The position numbers and the translations under genes were made by a program. A stretch of DNA of 64,000 nucleotides from Aphrophora alni (lineage: Eukaryota > Arthropoda > Insecta > Hemiptera > Aphrophoridae): assembly GCA_963513935.1 (NCBI GenBank), contig OY740777.1:16897271-16961270 (forward strand), given 5' to 3'. Positions 27,616-42,766 of this stretch are shown one piece after another. The stretch's first letter is position 1; the number at the start of each line of letters is the position of its first letter. The notes under the pieces are model-generated. The model made no database searches. It was not told where the DNA came from and worked only from the letters and a program-made list of their open reading frames with translations.

Positions 27616-30013
27616 TATTTTTATTAACGTATAAATTGCAATAACTCTTAAACCATTTGAGATGTCAAAGTGATTTTTTCAGGGTTTACTCTCCTTTCAA
27701 TTCTGCATCTATTGATACCCATATCATTGGTTTAAAACAATTTTGATCTTTTTTGAAAAACTTTTAAACTGCAATTACTCGTAAACCCTTTGAGATTTTA
27801 AAGTGTCTTTTTCAGGGTTTACTCTCCTTTCAATTCTGCATCTATTGATGTCCATATCATTGGTATTGTTAAATGTTGAAATTTGTACAAAAAAATAGAT
27901 AAAAATGAAAAAATATTTAAAATTTTGAAATTTCATTAGCACCCCTCGACTCCAAATTTAATTCTGCTACTATTAAGCTATAGAACCATTCAAAAATCAA
28001 AAACTCACTTTTTCGCCTAAAAAAACAGCAAGGGGGGTACCTTGCCATTTTGCAAAGTTGGAAAATTGCCTGTTTTCACGAGTTAATTACTCGGATACTA
28101 TAAGAGATATTTTCTAAATGAAAACACCATAGGAAAATTTCAACTATCTTCTTTCATCATGTAAAATTTGATATCATTACGACGTATAGTTATGGAGCTA
28201 CAAGCGATTTAAAAAGGTATTGCAAGTGGCGAAACGGGAAATGTTAAAATCTGGTATTTTTATTAACGTATAAATTGCAATAACTCTTAAACCATTTGAG
28301 ATGTCAAAGTGATTTTTTCAGGGTTTACTCTCCTTTCAATTCTGCATCTATTGATACCCATATCATTGGTTTAAAACAATTTTGATCTTTTTTGAAAAAC
28401 TTTTAAACTGCAATTACTCGTAAACCCTTTGAGATTTTAAAGTGTCTTTTTCAGGGTTTACTCTCCTTTCAATTCTGCATCTATTGATGTGCATATCATT
28501 GGTATTGTTAAATGTTGAAATTTGTACAAAAAAATAGATAGAAATGAAAAAATATTTAAAATTTTGAAATTTCATTAGCACCCCTCGACTCCAAATTTAA
28601 TTCTGCTACTATTAAGCTATAGAAACATTCAAAAATCAAAAACTCACTTTTTCGCCTAAAAAAACAGCAAGGGGGGTACCTTGCCATTTTGCAAAGTTGG
28701 AAAATTGCCTGTTTTCACGAGTTAATTACTCGGATACTATAAGAGATATTTTCTAAATGAAAACACCATAGGAAAATTTCAACTTTCTTCTTTCATCATG
28801 TAAAATTTGATATCATTACGACGTATAGTTATGGAGCTACAGGCGATTTAAAAAGGTATTGCAAGTGGCGAAACGGGAAATGTTAAAATCTGGTATTTTT
28901 ATTAACGTATAAATTGCAATAACTCTTAAACCATTTGAGATGTCAAAGTGATTTTTTCAGGGTTTACTCTCCTTTCAATTCTGCATCTATTGATACCCAT
29001 ATCATTGGTTTAAAACAATTTTGATCTTTTTTGAAAAACTTTTAAACTGCAATTACTCGTAAACCCTTTGAGATTTTAAAGTGTCTTTTTCAGGGTTTAC
29101 TCTCCTTTCAATTCTGCATCTATTGATGTCCATATCATTGGTATTGTTAAATGTTGAAATTTGTACAAAAAAATAGATAAAAATGAAAAAATATTTAAAA
29201 TTTTGAAATTTCATTAGCACCCCTCGACTCCAAATTTAATTCTGCTACTATTAAGCTATAGAACCATTCAAAAATCAAAAACTCACTTTTTCGCCTAAAA
29301 AAACAGCAAGGGGGTACCTTGCCATTTTGCAAAGTTGGAAAATTGCCTGTTTTCACGAGTTAATTACTCGGATACTATAAGAGATATTTTCTAAATGAAA
29401 ACACCATAGGAAAATTTCAACTATCTTCTTTCATCATGTAAAATTTGATATCATTACGACGTATAGTTATGGAGCTACAAGCGATTTAAAAAGGTATTGC
29501 AAGTGGCGAAACGGGAAATGTTAAAATCTGGTATTTTTATTAACGTATAAATTGCAATAACTCTTAAACCATTTGAGATGTCAAAGTGATTTTTTCAGGG
29601 TTTACTCTCCTTTCAATTCTGCATCTATTGATACCCATATCATTGGTTTAAAACAATTTTGATCTTTTTTGAAAAACTTTTAAACTGCAATTACTCGTAA
29701 ACCCTTTGAGATTTTAAAGTGTCTTTTTCAGGGTTTACTCTCCTTTCAATTCTGCATCTATTGATGTGCATATCATTGGTATTGTTAAATGTTGAAATTT
29801 GTACAAAAAAATAGATAAAAATGAAAAAATATTTAAAATGTTGAAATTTCATTAGCACCTATCGACTCCAAATTTAATTCTGCTACTATTAAGCTATAGA
29901 AACATTCAAAAATCAAAAACTCACTTTTTCGCCTAAAAAAACAGCAAGGGGGGTACCTTGCCATTTTGCAAAGTTGGAAAATTGCCTGTTTTCACGAGTT
30001 AATTACTCGGATA
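27459..30013. repeat. Higher-order repeat block of 4 monomers, copy 1 (2,555 bp)
   Basis: The four monomers starting at 27459, 28098, 28737 and 29375 have lengths 639, 639, 638 and 639 and reappear in the same order immediately afterwards. Shared markers include the short G tract aagggggtacc (29309, repeated at 31864), the aactatcttc variant in the second and fourth units, gatagaaatg in the second unit, and aaaatgttgaaa with cacctatcg in the fourth unit. Confidence 0.88.
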
Positions 30014-32568
30014 CTATAAGAGATATTTTCTAATTGAAAACACCATAGGAAAAATTCAACTTTCTTCTTTCCTCATGTTAAATTTGATATCATTACGATG
30101 TATAGTTATGGAGCTACAGGCGATTTAAAAAGGTATTGCAAGTGGCGAAACGGGAAATGTTAAACACTTGTATTTTTATTAACGTATAAATTGCAATAAC
30201 TCTTAAACCATTTGAGATGTCAAAGTGATTTTTTCAGGGTTTACTCTCCTTTCAATTCTGCATCTATTGATACCCATATCATTGGTTTAAAACAATTTTG
30301 ATCTTTTTTGAAAAACTTTTAAACTGCAATTACTCGTAAACCCTTTGAGATTTTAAAGTGTCTTTTTCAGGGTTTACTCTCCTTTCAATTCTGCATCTAT
30401 TGATGTCCATATCATTGGTATTGTTAAATGTTGAAATTTGTACAAAAAAATAGATAAAAATGAAAAAATATTTAAAATTTTGAAATTTCATTAGCACCCC
30501 TCGACTCCAAATTTAATTCTGCTACTATTAAGCTATAGAACCATTCAAAAATCAAAAACTCACTTTTTCGCCTAAAAAAACAGCAAGGGGGGTACCTTGC
30601 CATTTTGCAAAGTTGGAAAATTGCCTGTTTTCACGAGTTAATTACTCGGATACTATAAGAGATATTTTCTAAATGAAAACACCATAGGAAAATTTCAACT
30701 ATCTTCTTTCATCATGTAAAATTTGATATCATTACGACGTATAGTTATGGAGCTACAAGCGATTTAAAAAGGTATTGCAAGTGGCGAAACGGGAAATGTT
30801 AAAATCTGGTATTTTTATTAACGTATAAATTGCAATAACTCTTAAACCATTTGAGATGTCAAAGTGATTTTTTCAGGGTTTACTCTCCTTTCAATTCTGC
30901 ATCTATTGATACCCATATCATTGGTTTAAAACAATTTTGATCTTTTTTGAAAAACTTTTAAACTGCAATTACTCGTAAACCCTTTGAGATTTTAAAGTGT
31001 CTTTTTCAGGGTTTACTCTCCTTTCAATTCTGCATCTATTGATGTGCATATCATTGGTATTGTTAAATGTTGAAATTTGTACAAAAAAATAGATAGAAAT
31101 GAAAAAATATTTAAAATTTTGAAATTTCATTAGCACCCCTCGACTCCAAATTTAATTCTGCTACTATTAAGCTATAGAAACATTCAAAAATCAAAAACTC
31201 ACTTTTTCGCCTAAAAAAACAGCAAGGGGGGTACCTTGCCATTTTGCAAAGTTGGAAAATTGCCTGTTTTCACGAGTTAATTACTCGGATACTATAAGAG
31301 ATATTTTCTAAATGAAAACACCATAGGAAAATTTCAACTTTCTTCTTTCATCATGTAAAATTTGATATCATTACGACGTATAGTTATGGAGCTACAGGCG
31401 ATTTAAAAAGGTATTGCAAGTGGCGAAACGGGAAATGTTAAAATCTGGTATTTTTATTAACGTATAAATTGCAATAACTCTTAAACCATTTGAGATGTCA
31501 AAGTGATTTTTTCAGGGTTTACTCTCCTTTCAATTCTGCATCTATTGATACCCATATCATTGGTTTAAAACAATTTTGATCTTTTTTGAAAAACTTTTAA
31601 ACTGCAATTACTCGTAAACCCTTTGAGATTTTAAAGTGTCTTTTTCAGGGTTTACTCTCCTTTCAATTCTGCATCTATTGATGTCCATATCATTGGTATT
31701 GTTAAATGTTGAAATTTGTACAAAAAAATAGATAAAAATGAAAAAATATTTAAAATTTTGAAATTTCATTAGCACCCCTCGACTCCAAATTTAATTCTGC
31801 TACTATTAAGCTATAGAACCATTCAAAAATCAAAAACTCACTTTTTCGCCTAAAAAAACAGCAAGGGGGTACCTTGCCATTTTGCAAAGTTGGAAAATTG
31901 CCTGTTTTCACGAGTTAATTACTCGGATACTATAAGAGATATTTTCTAAATGAAAACACCATAGGAAAATTTCAACTATCTTCTTTCATCATGTAAAATT
32001 TGATATCATTACGACGTATAGTTATGGAGCTACAAGCGATTTAAAAAGGTATTGCAAGTGGCGAAACGGGAAATGTTAAAATCTGGTATTTTTATTAACG
32101 TATAAATTGCAATAACTCTTAAACCATTTGAGATGTCAAAGTGATTTTTTCAGGGTTTACTCTCCTTTCAATTCTGCATCTATTGATACCCATATCATTG
32201 GTTTAAAACAATTTTGATCTTTTTTGAAAAACTTTTAAACTGCAATTACTCGTAAACCCTTTGAGATTTTAAAGTGTCTTTTTCAGGGTTTACTCTCCTT
32301 TCAATTCTGCATCTATTGATGTGCATATCATTGGTATTGTTAAATGTTGAAATTTGTACAAAAAAATAGATAAAAATGAAAAAATATTTAAAATGTTGAA
32401 ATTTCATTAGCACCTATCGACTCCAAATTTAATTCTGCTACTATTAAGCTATAGAAACATTCAAAAATCAAAAACTCACTTTTTCGCCTAAAAAAACAGC
32501 AAGGGGGGTACCTTGCCATTTTGCAAAGTTGGAAAATTGCCTGTTTTCACGAGTTAATTACTCGGATA
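30014..32568. repeat. Higher-order repeat block of 4 monomers, copy 2 (2,555 bp)
   Basis: This is the direct tandem copy of 27459-30013, with units starting at 30014, 30653, 31292 and 31930 in the same length order and with the same variant sites. It lies directly to the right of the 9.6-kb double block, so two different higher-order periods abut within one array. Confidence 0.88.
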
Positions 32569-35500
32569 CTATAAGAGATATTTTCTAAATGAAAACACCA
32601 TAGGAAAATTTCAACTTTCTTCTTTCATCATGTAAAATTTGATATCATTACGACGTATAGTTATGGAGCTACAAGCGATTTAAAAAGGTATTGCAAGTGG
32701 CGAAACGGGAAATGTTAAAATCTGGTATTTTTATTAACGTATAAATTGCAATAACTCTTAAACCATTTGAGATGTCAAAGTGATTTTTGCAGGGTTTACT
32801 CTCCTTTCAATTCTGCATCTATTGATACCCATATCATTGGTTTAAAACAATTTTGATCTTTTTTGAAAAACTTTTAAACTGCAATTACTCGTAAACCCTT
32901 TGAGATTTTAAAGTGTCTTTTTCAGGGTTTACTCTCCTTTCAATTCTGCATCTATTGATGTCCATATCATTGGTATTGTTAAATGTTGAAATTTGTACAA
33001 AAAAATAGATAAAAATGAAAAAATATTTAAAATTTTGAAATTTCATTAGCACCCCTCGACTCCAAATTTAATTCTGCTACTATTAAGCTATAGAACCATT
33101 CAAAAATCAAAAACTCACTTTTTCGCCTAAAAAAACAGCAAGGGGGGTACCTTGCCATTTTGCAAAGTTGGAAAATTGCCTGTTTTCACGAGTTAATTAC
33201 TCGGATACTATAAGAGATATTTTCTAAATGAAAACACCATAGGAAAATTTCAACTATCTTCTTTCATCATGTAAAATTTGATATCATTACGACGTATAGT
33301 TATGGAGCTACAAGCGATTTAAAAAGGTATTGCAAGTGGCGAAACGGGAAATGTTAAAATCTGGTATTTTTATTAACGTATAAATTGCAATAACTCTTAA
33401 ACCATTTGAGATGTCAAAGTGATTTTTTCAGGGTTTACTCTCCTTTCAATTCTGCATCTATTGATACCCATATCATTGGTTTAAAACAATTTTGATCTTT
33501 TTTGAAAAACTTTTAAACTGCAATTACTCGTAAACCCTTTGAGATTTTAAAGTGTCTTTTTCAGGGTTTACTCTCCTTTCAATTCTGCATCTATTGATGT
33601 GCATATCATTGGTATTGTTAAATGTTGAAATTTGTACAAAAAAATAGATAAAAATGAAAAAATATTTAAAATTTTGAAATTTCATTAGCACCTATCGACT
33701 CCAAATTTAATTCTGCTACTATTAAGCTATAGAAACATTCAAAAATCAAAAACTCACTTTTTCGCCTAAAAAAACAGCAAGGGGGGTACCTTGCCATTTT
33801 GCAAAGTTGGAAAATTGCCTGTTTTCACGAGTTAATTACTCGGATACTATAAGAGAATTTTTCTAAATGAAAACACCATAGGAAAATTTCAACTTTCTTC
33901 TTTCATCATGTAAAATTTGATATCATTACGACGTATAGTTATGGAGCTACAGGCGATTTAAAAAGGTATTGCAAGTGGCGAAACGGGAAATGTTAAAATC
34001 TGGTATTTTTATTAACGTATAAATTGCAATAACTCTTAAACCATTTGAGATGTCAAAGTGATTTTTTCAGGGTTTACTCTCCTTTCAATTCTGCATCTAT
34101 TGATACCCATATCATTGGTTTAAAACAATTTTGATCTTTTTTGAAAAACTTTTAAACTGCAATTACTCGTAAACCCTTTGAGATTTTAAAGTGTCTTTTT
34201 CAGGGTTTACTCTCCTTTCAATTCTGCATCTATTGATGTGCATATCATTGGTATTGTTAAATGTTGAAATTTGTACAAAAAAATAGATAGAAATGAAAAA
34301 ATATTTAAAATTTTGAAATTTCATTAGCACCCCTCGACTCCAAATTTATTTCTGCTACTATTAAGCTATAGAAACATTCAAAAATCAAAAACTCACTTTT
34401 TCGCCTAAAAAAACAGCAAGGGGGGTACCTTGCCATTTTGCAAAGTTGGAAAATTGCCTGTTTTCACGAGTTAATTACTCGGATACTATAAGAGATATTT
34501 TCTAAATGAAAACACCATAGGAAAATTTCAACTTTCTTCTTTCATCATGTAAAATTTGATATCATTACGACGTATAGTTATGGAGCTACAGGCGATTTAA
34601 AAAGGTATTGCAAGTGGCGAAACGGGAAATGTTAAAATCTGGTATTTTTATTAACGTATAAATTGCAATAACTCTTAAACCATTTGAGATGTCAAAGTGA
34701 TTTTTTCAGGGTTTACTCTCCTTTCAATTCTGCATCTATTGATACCCATATCATTGGTTTAAAACAATTTTGATCTTTTTTGAAAAACTTTTAAACTGCA
34801 ATTACTCGTAAACCCTTTGAGATTTTAAAGTGTCTTTTTCAGGGTTTACTCTCCTTTCAATTCTGCATCTATTGATGTGCATATCATTGGTATTGTTAAA
34901 TGATGAAATTTGTACCAAAAAATAGATAAAAATGAAAAAAATATTTAAAATTTTGAAATTTCATTAGCACCTATCGACTCCAAATTTAATTCTGCTACTA
35001 TTAAGCTATAGAAACATTCAAAAATCAAAAACTCACTTTTTCGCCTAAAAAAACAGCAAGGGGGACCTTGCCATTTTGCAAAGTTGGAAAATTGCCTGTT
35101 TTCACGAGTTAATTACTCGGATACTATAAGAGAATTTTTCTAAATGAAAACACCATAGGAAAATTTCAACTTTCTTCTTTCATCATGTAAAATTTGATAT
35201 CATTACGACGTATAGTTATGGAGCTACAGGCGATTTAAAAAGGTATTGCAAGTGGCGAAACGGGAAATGTTAAAATCTGGTATTTTTATTAACGTATAAA
35301 TTGCAATAACTCTTAAACCATTTGAGATGTCAAAGTGATTTTTTCAGGGTTTACTCTCCTTTCAATTCTGCATCTATTGATACCCATATCATTGGTTTAA
35401 AACAATTTTGATCTTTTTTGAAAAACTTTTAAACTGCAATTACTCGTAAACCCTTTGAGATTTTAAAGTGTCTTTTTCAGGGTTTACTCTCCTTTCAATT

Positions 35501-38500
35501 CTGCATCTATTGATGTGCATATCATTGGTATTGTTAAATGTTGAAATTTGTACAAAAAAATAGATAAAAATGAAAAAATATTTAAAATGTTGAAATTTCA
35601 TTAGCACCTATCGACTCCAAATTTAATTCTGCTACTATTAAGCTATAGAAACATTCAAAAATCAAAAACTCACTTTTTCGCCTAAAAAAACAGCAAGGGG
35701 GGTACCTTGCCATTTTGCAAAGTTGGAAAATTGCCTGTTTTCACGAGTTAATTACTCGGATACTATAAGAGATATTTTCTAAATGAAAACACCATAGGAA
35801 AATTTCAACTTTCTTCTTTCATCATGTAAAATTTGATATCATTACGACGTATAGTTATGGAGCTACAAGCGATTTAAAAAGGTATTGCAAGTGGCGAAAC
35901 GGGAAATGTTAAAATCTGGTATTTTTATTAACGTATAAATTGCAATAACTCTTAAACCATTTGAGATGTCAAAGTGATTTTTGCAGGGTTTACTCTCCTT
36001 TCAATTCTGCATCTATTGATACCCATATCATTGGTTTAAAACAATTTTGATCTTTTTTTAAAAACTTTTAAACTGCAATTACTCGTAAACCCTTTGAGAT
36101 TTTAAAGTGTCTTTTTCAGGGTTTACTCTCCTTTCAATTCTGCATCTATTGATGTGCATATCATTGGTATTGTTAAATGTTGAAATTTGTACAAAAAAAT
36201 AGATAAAAATGAAAAAATATTTAAAATGTTGAAATTTCATTAGCACCTATCGACTCCAAATTTAATTCTGCTACTATTAAGCTATAGAAACATTCAAAAA
36301 TCAAAAACTCACTTTTTCGCCTAAAAAAACAGCAAGGGGGGTACCTTGCCATTTTGCAAAGTTGGAAAATTGCCTGTTTTCACGAGTTAATTACTCGGAT
36401 ACTATAAGAGATATTTTCTAAATGAAAACACCATAGGAAAATTTCAACTTTCTTCTTTCATCATGTAAAATTTGATATCATTACGACGTATAGTTATGGA
36501 GCTACAGGCGATTTAAAAAGGTATTGCAAGTGGCGAAACGGGAAATGTTAAAATCTGGTATTTTTATTAACGTATAAATTGCAATAACTCTTAAACCATT
36601 TGAGATGTCAAAGTGATTTTTTCAGGGTTTACTCTCCTTTCAATTCTGCATCTATTGATACCCATATCATTGGTTTAAAACAATTTTGATCTTTTTTGAA
36701 AAACTTTTAAACTGCAATTACTCGTAAACCCTTTGAGATTTTAAAGTGTCTTTTTCAGGGTTTACTCTCCTTTCAATTCTGCATCTATTGATGTCCATAT
36801 CATTGGTATTGTTAAATGTTGAAATTTGTACAAAAAAATAGATAAAAATGAAAAAATATTTAAAATTTTGAAATTTCATTAGCACCCCTCGACTCCAAAT
36901 TTAATTCTGCTACTATTAAGCTATAGAACCATTCAAAAATCAAAAACTCACTTTTTCGCCTAAAAAAACAGCAAGGGGGGTACCTTGCCATTTTGCAAAG
37001 TTGGAAAATTGCCTGTTTTCACGAGTTAATTACTCGGATACTATAAGAGATATTTTCTAAATGAAAACACCATAGGAAAATTTCAACTATCTTCTTTCAT
37101 CATGTAAAATTTGATATCATTACGACGTATAGTTATGGAGCTACAAGCGATTTAAAAAGGTATTGCAAGTGGCGAAACGGGAAATGTTAAAATCTGGTAT
37201 TTTTATTAACGTATAAATTGCAATAACTCTTAAACCATTTGAGATGTCAAAGTGATTTTTTCAGGGTTTACTCTCCTTTCAATTCTGCATCTATTGATAC
37301 CCATATCATTGGTTTAAAACAATTTTGATCTTTTTTGAAAAACTTTTAAACTGCAATTACTCGTAAACCCTTTGAGATTTTAAAGTGTCTTTTTCAGGGT
37401 TTACTCTCCTTTCAATTCTGCATCTATTGATGTGCATATCATTGGTATTGTTAAATGTTGAAATTTGTACAAAAAAATAGATAGAAATGAAAAAATATTT
37501 AAAATTTTGAAATTTCATTAGCACCCCTCGACTCCAAATTTATTTCTGCTACTATTAAGCTATAGAAACATTCAAAAATCAAAAACTCACTTTTTCGCCT
37601 AAAAAAACAGCAAGGGGGGTACCTTGCCATTTTGCAAAGTTGGAAAATTGCCTGTTTTCACGAGTTAATTACTCGGATACTATAAGAGATATTTTCTAAT
37701 TGAAAACACCATAGGAAAAATTCAACTTTCTTCTTTCCTCATGTTAAATTTGATATCATTACGATGTATAGTTATGGAGCTACAGGCGATTTAAAAAGGT
37801 ATTGCAAGTGGCGAAACGGGAAATGTTAAACACTTGTATTTTTATTAACGTATAAATTGCAATAACTCTTAAACCATTTGAGATGTCAAAGTGATTTTTT
37901 CAGGGTTTACTCTCCTTTCAATTCTGCATCTATTGATACCCATATCATTGGTTTAAAACAATTTTGATCTTTTTTGAAAAACTTTTAAACTGCAATTACT
38001 CGTAAACCCTTTGAGATTTTAAAGTGTCTTTTTCAGGGTTTACTCTCCTTTCAATTCTGCATCTATTGATGTGCATATCATTGGTATTGTTAAATGATGA
38101 AATTTGTACAAAAAAATAGATAAAAATGAAAAAAATATTTAAAATTTTGAAATTTCATTAGCACCTATCGACTCCAAATTTAATTCTGCTACTATTAAGC
38201 TATAGAAACATTCAAAAATCAAAAACTCACTTTTTCGCCTAAAAAAACAGCAAGGGGGGTACCTTGCCATTTTGCAAAGTTGGAAAATTGCCTGTTTTCA
38301 CGAGTTAATTACTCGGATACTAAAAGAGAATTTTTCTAAATGAAAACACCATAGGAAAATTTCAACTTTCTTCTTTCATCATGTAAAATTTGATATCATT
38401 ACGACGTATAGTTATGGAGCTACAGGCGATTTAAAAAGGTATTGCAAGTGGCGAAACGGGAAATGTTAAAATCTGGTATTTTTATTAACGTATAAATTGC

Positions 38501-41500
38501 AATAACTCTTAAACCATTTGAGATGTCAAAGTGATTTTTTCAGGGTTTACTCTCCTTTCAATTCTGCATCTATTGATACCCATATCATTGGTTTAAAACA
38601 ATTTTGATCTTTTTTGAAAAACTTTTAAACTGCAATTACTCGTAAACCCTTTGAGATTTTAAAGTGTCTTTTTCAGGGTTTACTCTCCTTTCAATTCTGC
38701 ATCTATTGATGTGCATATCATTGGTATTGTTAAATGTTGAAATTTGTACAAAAAAATAGATAGAAATGAAAAAATATTTAAAATTTTGAAATTTCATTAG
38801 CACCCCTCGACTCCAAATTTAATTCTGCTACTATTAAGCTATAGAAACATTCAAAAATCAAAAACTCACTTTTTCGCCTAAAAAAACAGCAAGGGGGGTA
38901 CCTTGCCATTTTGCAAAGTTGGAAAATTGCCTGTTTTCACGAGTTAATTACTCGGATACTATAAGAGATATTTTCTAAATGAAAACACCATAGGAAAATT
39001 TCAACTTTCTTCTTTCATCATGTAAAATTTGATATCATTACGACGTATAGTTATGGAGCTACAGGCGATTTAAAAAGGTATTGCAAGTGGCGAAACGGGA
39101 AATGTTAAAATCTGGTATTTTTATTAACGTATAAATTGCAATAACTCTTAAACCATTTGAGATGTCAAAGTGATTTTTTCAGGGTTTACTCTCCTTTCAA
39201 TTCTGCATCTATTGATACCCATATCATTGGTTTAAAACAATTTTGATCTTTTTTGAAAAACTTTTAAACTGCAATTACTCGTAAACCCTTTGAGATTTTA
39301 AAGTGTCTTTTTCAGGGTTTACTCTCCTTTCAATTCTGCATCTATTGATGTCCATATCATTGGTATTGTTAAATGTTGAAATTTGTACAAAAAAATAGAT
39401 AAAAATGAAAAAATATTTAAAATTTTGAAATTTCATTAGCACCCCTCGACTCCAAATTTAATTCTGCTACTATTAAGCTATAGAACCATTCAAAAATCAA
39501 AAACTCACTTTTTCGCCTAAAAAAACAGCAAGGGGGGTACCTTGCCATTTTGCAAAGTTGGAAAATTGCCTGTTTTCACGAGTTAATTACTCGGATACTA
39601 TAAGAGATATTTTCTAAATGAAAACACCATAGGAAAATTTCAACTATCTTCTTTCATCATGTAAAATTTGATATCATTACGACGTATAGTTATGGAGCTA
39701 CAAGCGATTTAAAAAGGTATTGCAAGTGGCGAAACGGGAAATGTTAAAATCTGGTATTTTTATTAACGTATAAATTGCAATAACTCTTAAACCATTTGAG
39801 ATGTCAAAGTGATTTTTTCAGGGTTTACTCTCCTTTCAATTCTGCATCTATTGATACCCATATCATTGGTTTAAAACAATTTTGATCTTTTTTGAAAAAC
39901 TTTTAAACTGCAATTACTCGTAAACCCTTTGAGATTTTAAAGTGTCTTTTTCAGGGTTTACTCTCCTTTCAATTCTGCATCTATTGATGTCCATATCATT
40001 GGTATTGTTAAATGTTGAAATTTGTACAAAAAAATAGATAAAAATGAAAAAATATTTAAAATTTTGAAATTTCATTAGCACCCCTCGACTCCAAATTTAA
40101 TTCTGCTACTATTAAGCTATAGAACCATTCAAAAATCAAAAACTCACTTTTTCGCCTAAAAAAACAGCAAGGGGGGTACCTTGCCATTTTGCAAAGTTGG
40201 AAAATTGCCTGTTTTCACGAGTTAATTACTCGGATACTATAAGAGATATTTTCTAAATGAAAACACCATAGGAAAATTTCAACTATCTTCTTTCATCATG
40301 TAAAATTTGATATCATTACGACGTATAGTTATGGAGCTACAAGCGATTTAAAAAGGTATTGCAAGTGGCGAAACGGGAAATGTTAAAATCTGGTATTTTT
40401 ATTAACGTATAAATTGCAATAACTCTTAAACCATTTGAGATGTCAAAGTGATTTTTTCAGGGTTTACTCTCCTTTCAATTCTGCATCTATTGATACCCAT
40501 ATCATTGGTTTAAAACAATTTTGATCTTTTTTGAAAAACTTTTAAACTGCAATTACTCGTAAACCCTTTGAGATTTTAAAGTGTCTTTTTCAGGGTTTAC
40601 TCTCCTTTCAATTCTGCATCTATTGATGTGCATATCATTGGTATTGTTAAATGTTGAAATTTGTACAAAAAAATAGATAAAAATGAAAAAATATTTAAAA
40701 TGTTGAAATTTCATTAGCACCTATCGACTCCAAATTTAATTCTGCTACTATTAAGCTATAGAAACATTCAAAAATCAAAAACTCACTTTTTCGCCTAAAA
40801 AAACAGCAAGGGGGGTACCTTGCCATTTTGCAAAGTTGGAAAATTGCCTGTTTTCACGAGTTAATTACTCGGATACTATAAGAGAATTTTTCTAAATGAA
40901 AACACCATAGGAAAATTTCAACTTTCTTCTTTCATCATGTAAAATTTGATATCATTACGACGTATAGTTATGGAGCTACAGGCGATTTAAAAAGGTATTG
41001 CAAGTGGCGAAACGGGAAATGTTAAAATCTGGTATTTTTATTAACGTATAAATTGCAATAACTCTTAAACCATTTGAGATGTCAAAGTGATTTTTTCAGG
41101 GTTTACTCTCCTTTCAATTCTGCATCTATTGATACCCATATCATTGGTTTAAAACAATTTTGATCTTTTTTGAAAAACTTTTAAACTGCAATTACTCGTA
41201 AACCCTTTGAGATTTTAAAGTGTCTTTTTCAGGGTTTACTCTCCTTTCAATTCTGCATCTATTGATGTCCATATCATTGGTATTGTTAAATGTTGAAATT
41301 TGTACAAAAAAATAGATAAAAATGAAAAAATATTTAAAATTTTGAAATTTCATTAGCACCCCTCGACTCCAAATTTAATTCTGCTACTATTAAGCTATAG
41401 AACCATTCAAAAATCAAAAACTCACTTTTTCGCCTAAAAAAACAGCAAGGGGGGTACCTTGCCATTTTGCAAAGTTGGAAAATTGCCTGTTTTCACGAGT

Positions 41501-42766
41501 TAATTACTCGGATACTATAAGAGATATTTTCTAAATGAAAACACCATAGGAAAATTTCAACTATCTTCTTTCATCATGTAAAATTTGATATCATTACGAC
41601 GTATAGTTATGGAGCTACAAGCGATTTAAAAAGGTATTGCAAGTGGCGAAACGGGAAATGTTAAAATCTGGTATTTTTATTAACGTATAAATTGCAATAA
41701 CTCTTAAACCATTTGAGATGTCAAAGTGATTTTTTCAGGGTTTACTCTCCTTTCAATTCTGCATCTATTGATACCCATATCATTGGTTTAAAACAATTTT
41801 GATCTTTTTTGAAAAACTTTTAAACTGCAATTACTCGTAAACCCTTTGAGATTTTAAAGTGTCTTTTTCAGGGTTTACTCTCCTTTCAATTCTGCATCTA
41901 TTGATGTGCATATCATTGGTATTGTTAAATGTTGAAATTTGTACAAAAAAATAGATAAAAATGAAAAAATATTTAAAATTTTGAAATTTCATTAGCACCC
42001 CTCGACTCCAAATTTAATTCTGCTACTATTAAGCTATAGAACCATTCAAAAATCAAAAACTCACTTTTTCGCCTAAAAAAACAGCAAGGGGGGGGTACCT
42101 TGCCATTTTGCAAAGTTGGAAAATTGCCTGTTTTCACGAGTTAATTACTCGGATACTATAAGAGAATTTTTCTAAATGAAAACACCATAGGAAAATTTCA
42201 ACTTTCTTCTTTCATCATGTAAAATTTGATATCATTACGACGTATAGTTATGGAGCTACAGGCGATTTAAAAAGGTATTGCAAGTGGCGAAACGGGAAAT
42301 GTTAAAATCTGGTATTTTTATTAACGTATAAATTGCAATAACTCTTAAACCATTTGAGATGTCAAAGTGATTTTTTCAGGGTTTACTCTCCTTTCAATTC
42401 TGCATCTATTGATACCCATATCATTGGTTTAAAACAATTTTGATCTTTTTTGAAAAACTTTTAAACTGCAATTACTCGTAAACCCTTTGAGATTTTAAAC
42501 TGTCTTTTTCAGGGTTTACTCTCCTTTCAATTCTGCATCTATTGATGTCCATATCATTGGTATTGTTAAATGTTGAAATTTGTACAAAAAAATAGATAAA
42601 AATGAAAAAATATTTAAAATTTTGAAATTTCATTAGCACCCCTCGACTCCAAATTTAATTCTGCTACTATTAAGCTATAGAACCATTCAAAAATCAAAAA
42701 CTCACTTTTTCGCCTAAAAAAACAGCAAGGGGGGTACCTTGCCATTTTGCAAAGTTGGAAAATTGC

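Larger units (their letters stand above)
1..42766. repeat. Satellite DNA array, 67 tandem monomers of ~639 bp
   Basis: The same unit recurs head to tail from base 1 to 42766. Counting from the motif ctataagag, units start at 1, 638, 1270, 1909, 2549, 3184, 3816 and so on to 42156, giving 66 complete units (632-643 bp, mean about 638.7) plus a final unit cut short at 42766. Neighbouring units look nearly identical and differ at a small set of recurring variant sites. Two main sequence classes exist for the first ~175 bp of the unit: one carries cgatgtatag and aaacacttg, the other cgacgtatag and aaaatctgg. The unit is AT-rich with many A and T tracts, encodes no reading frame of note on either strand, and shows no inserted element. 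This is typical of pericentromeric, centromeric or subtelomeric satellite DNA, but the chromosomal position cannot be read from the sequence. The array continues off the left edge. Confidence 0.98.

Noticed and set aside
1..42766. Possible CRISPR array or multi-copy gene cluster
   Set aside because: The unit is 639 bp with no unique spacers and no reading frames, in eukaryotic DNA; it is satellite DNA.
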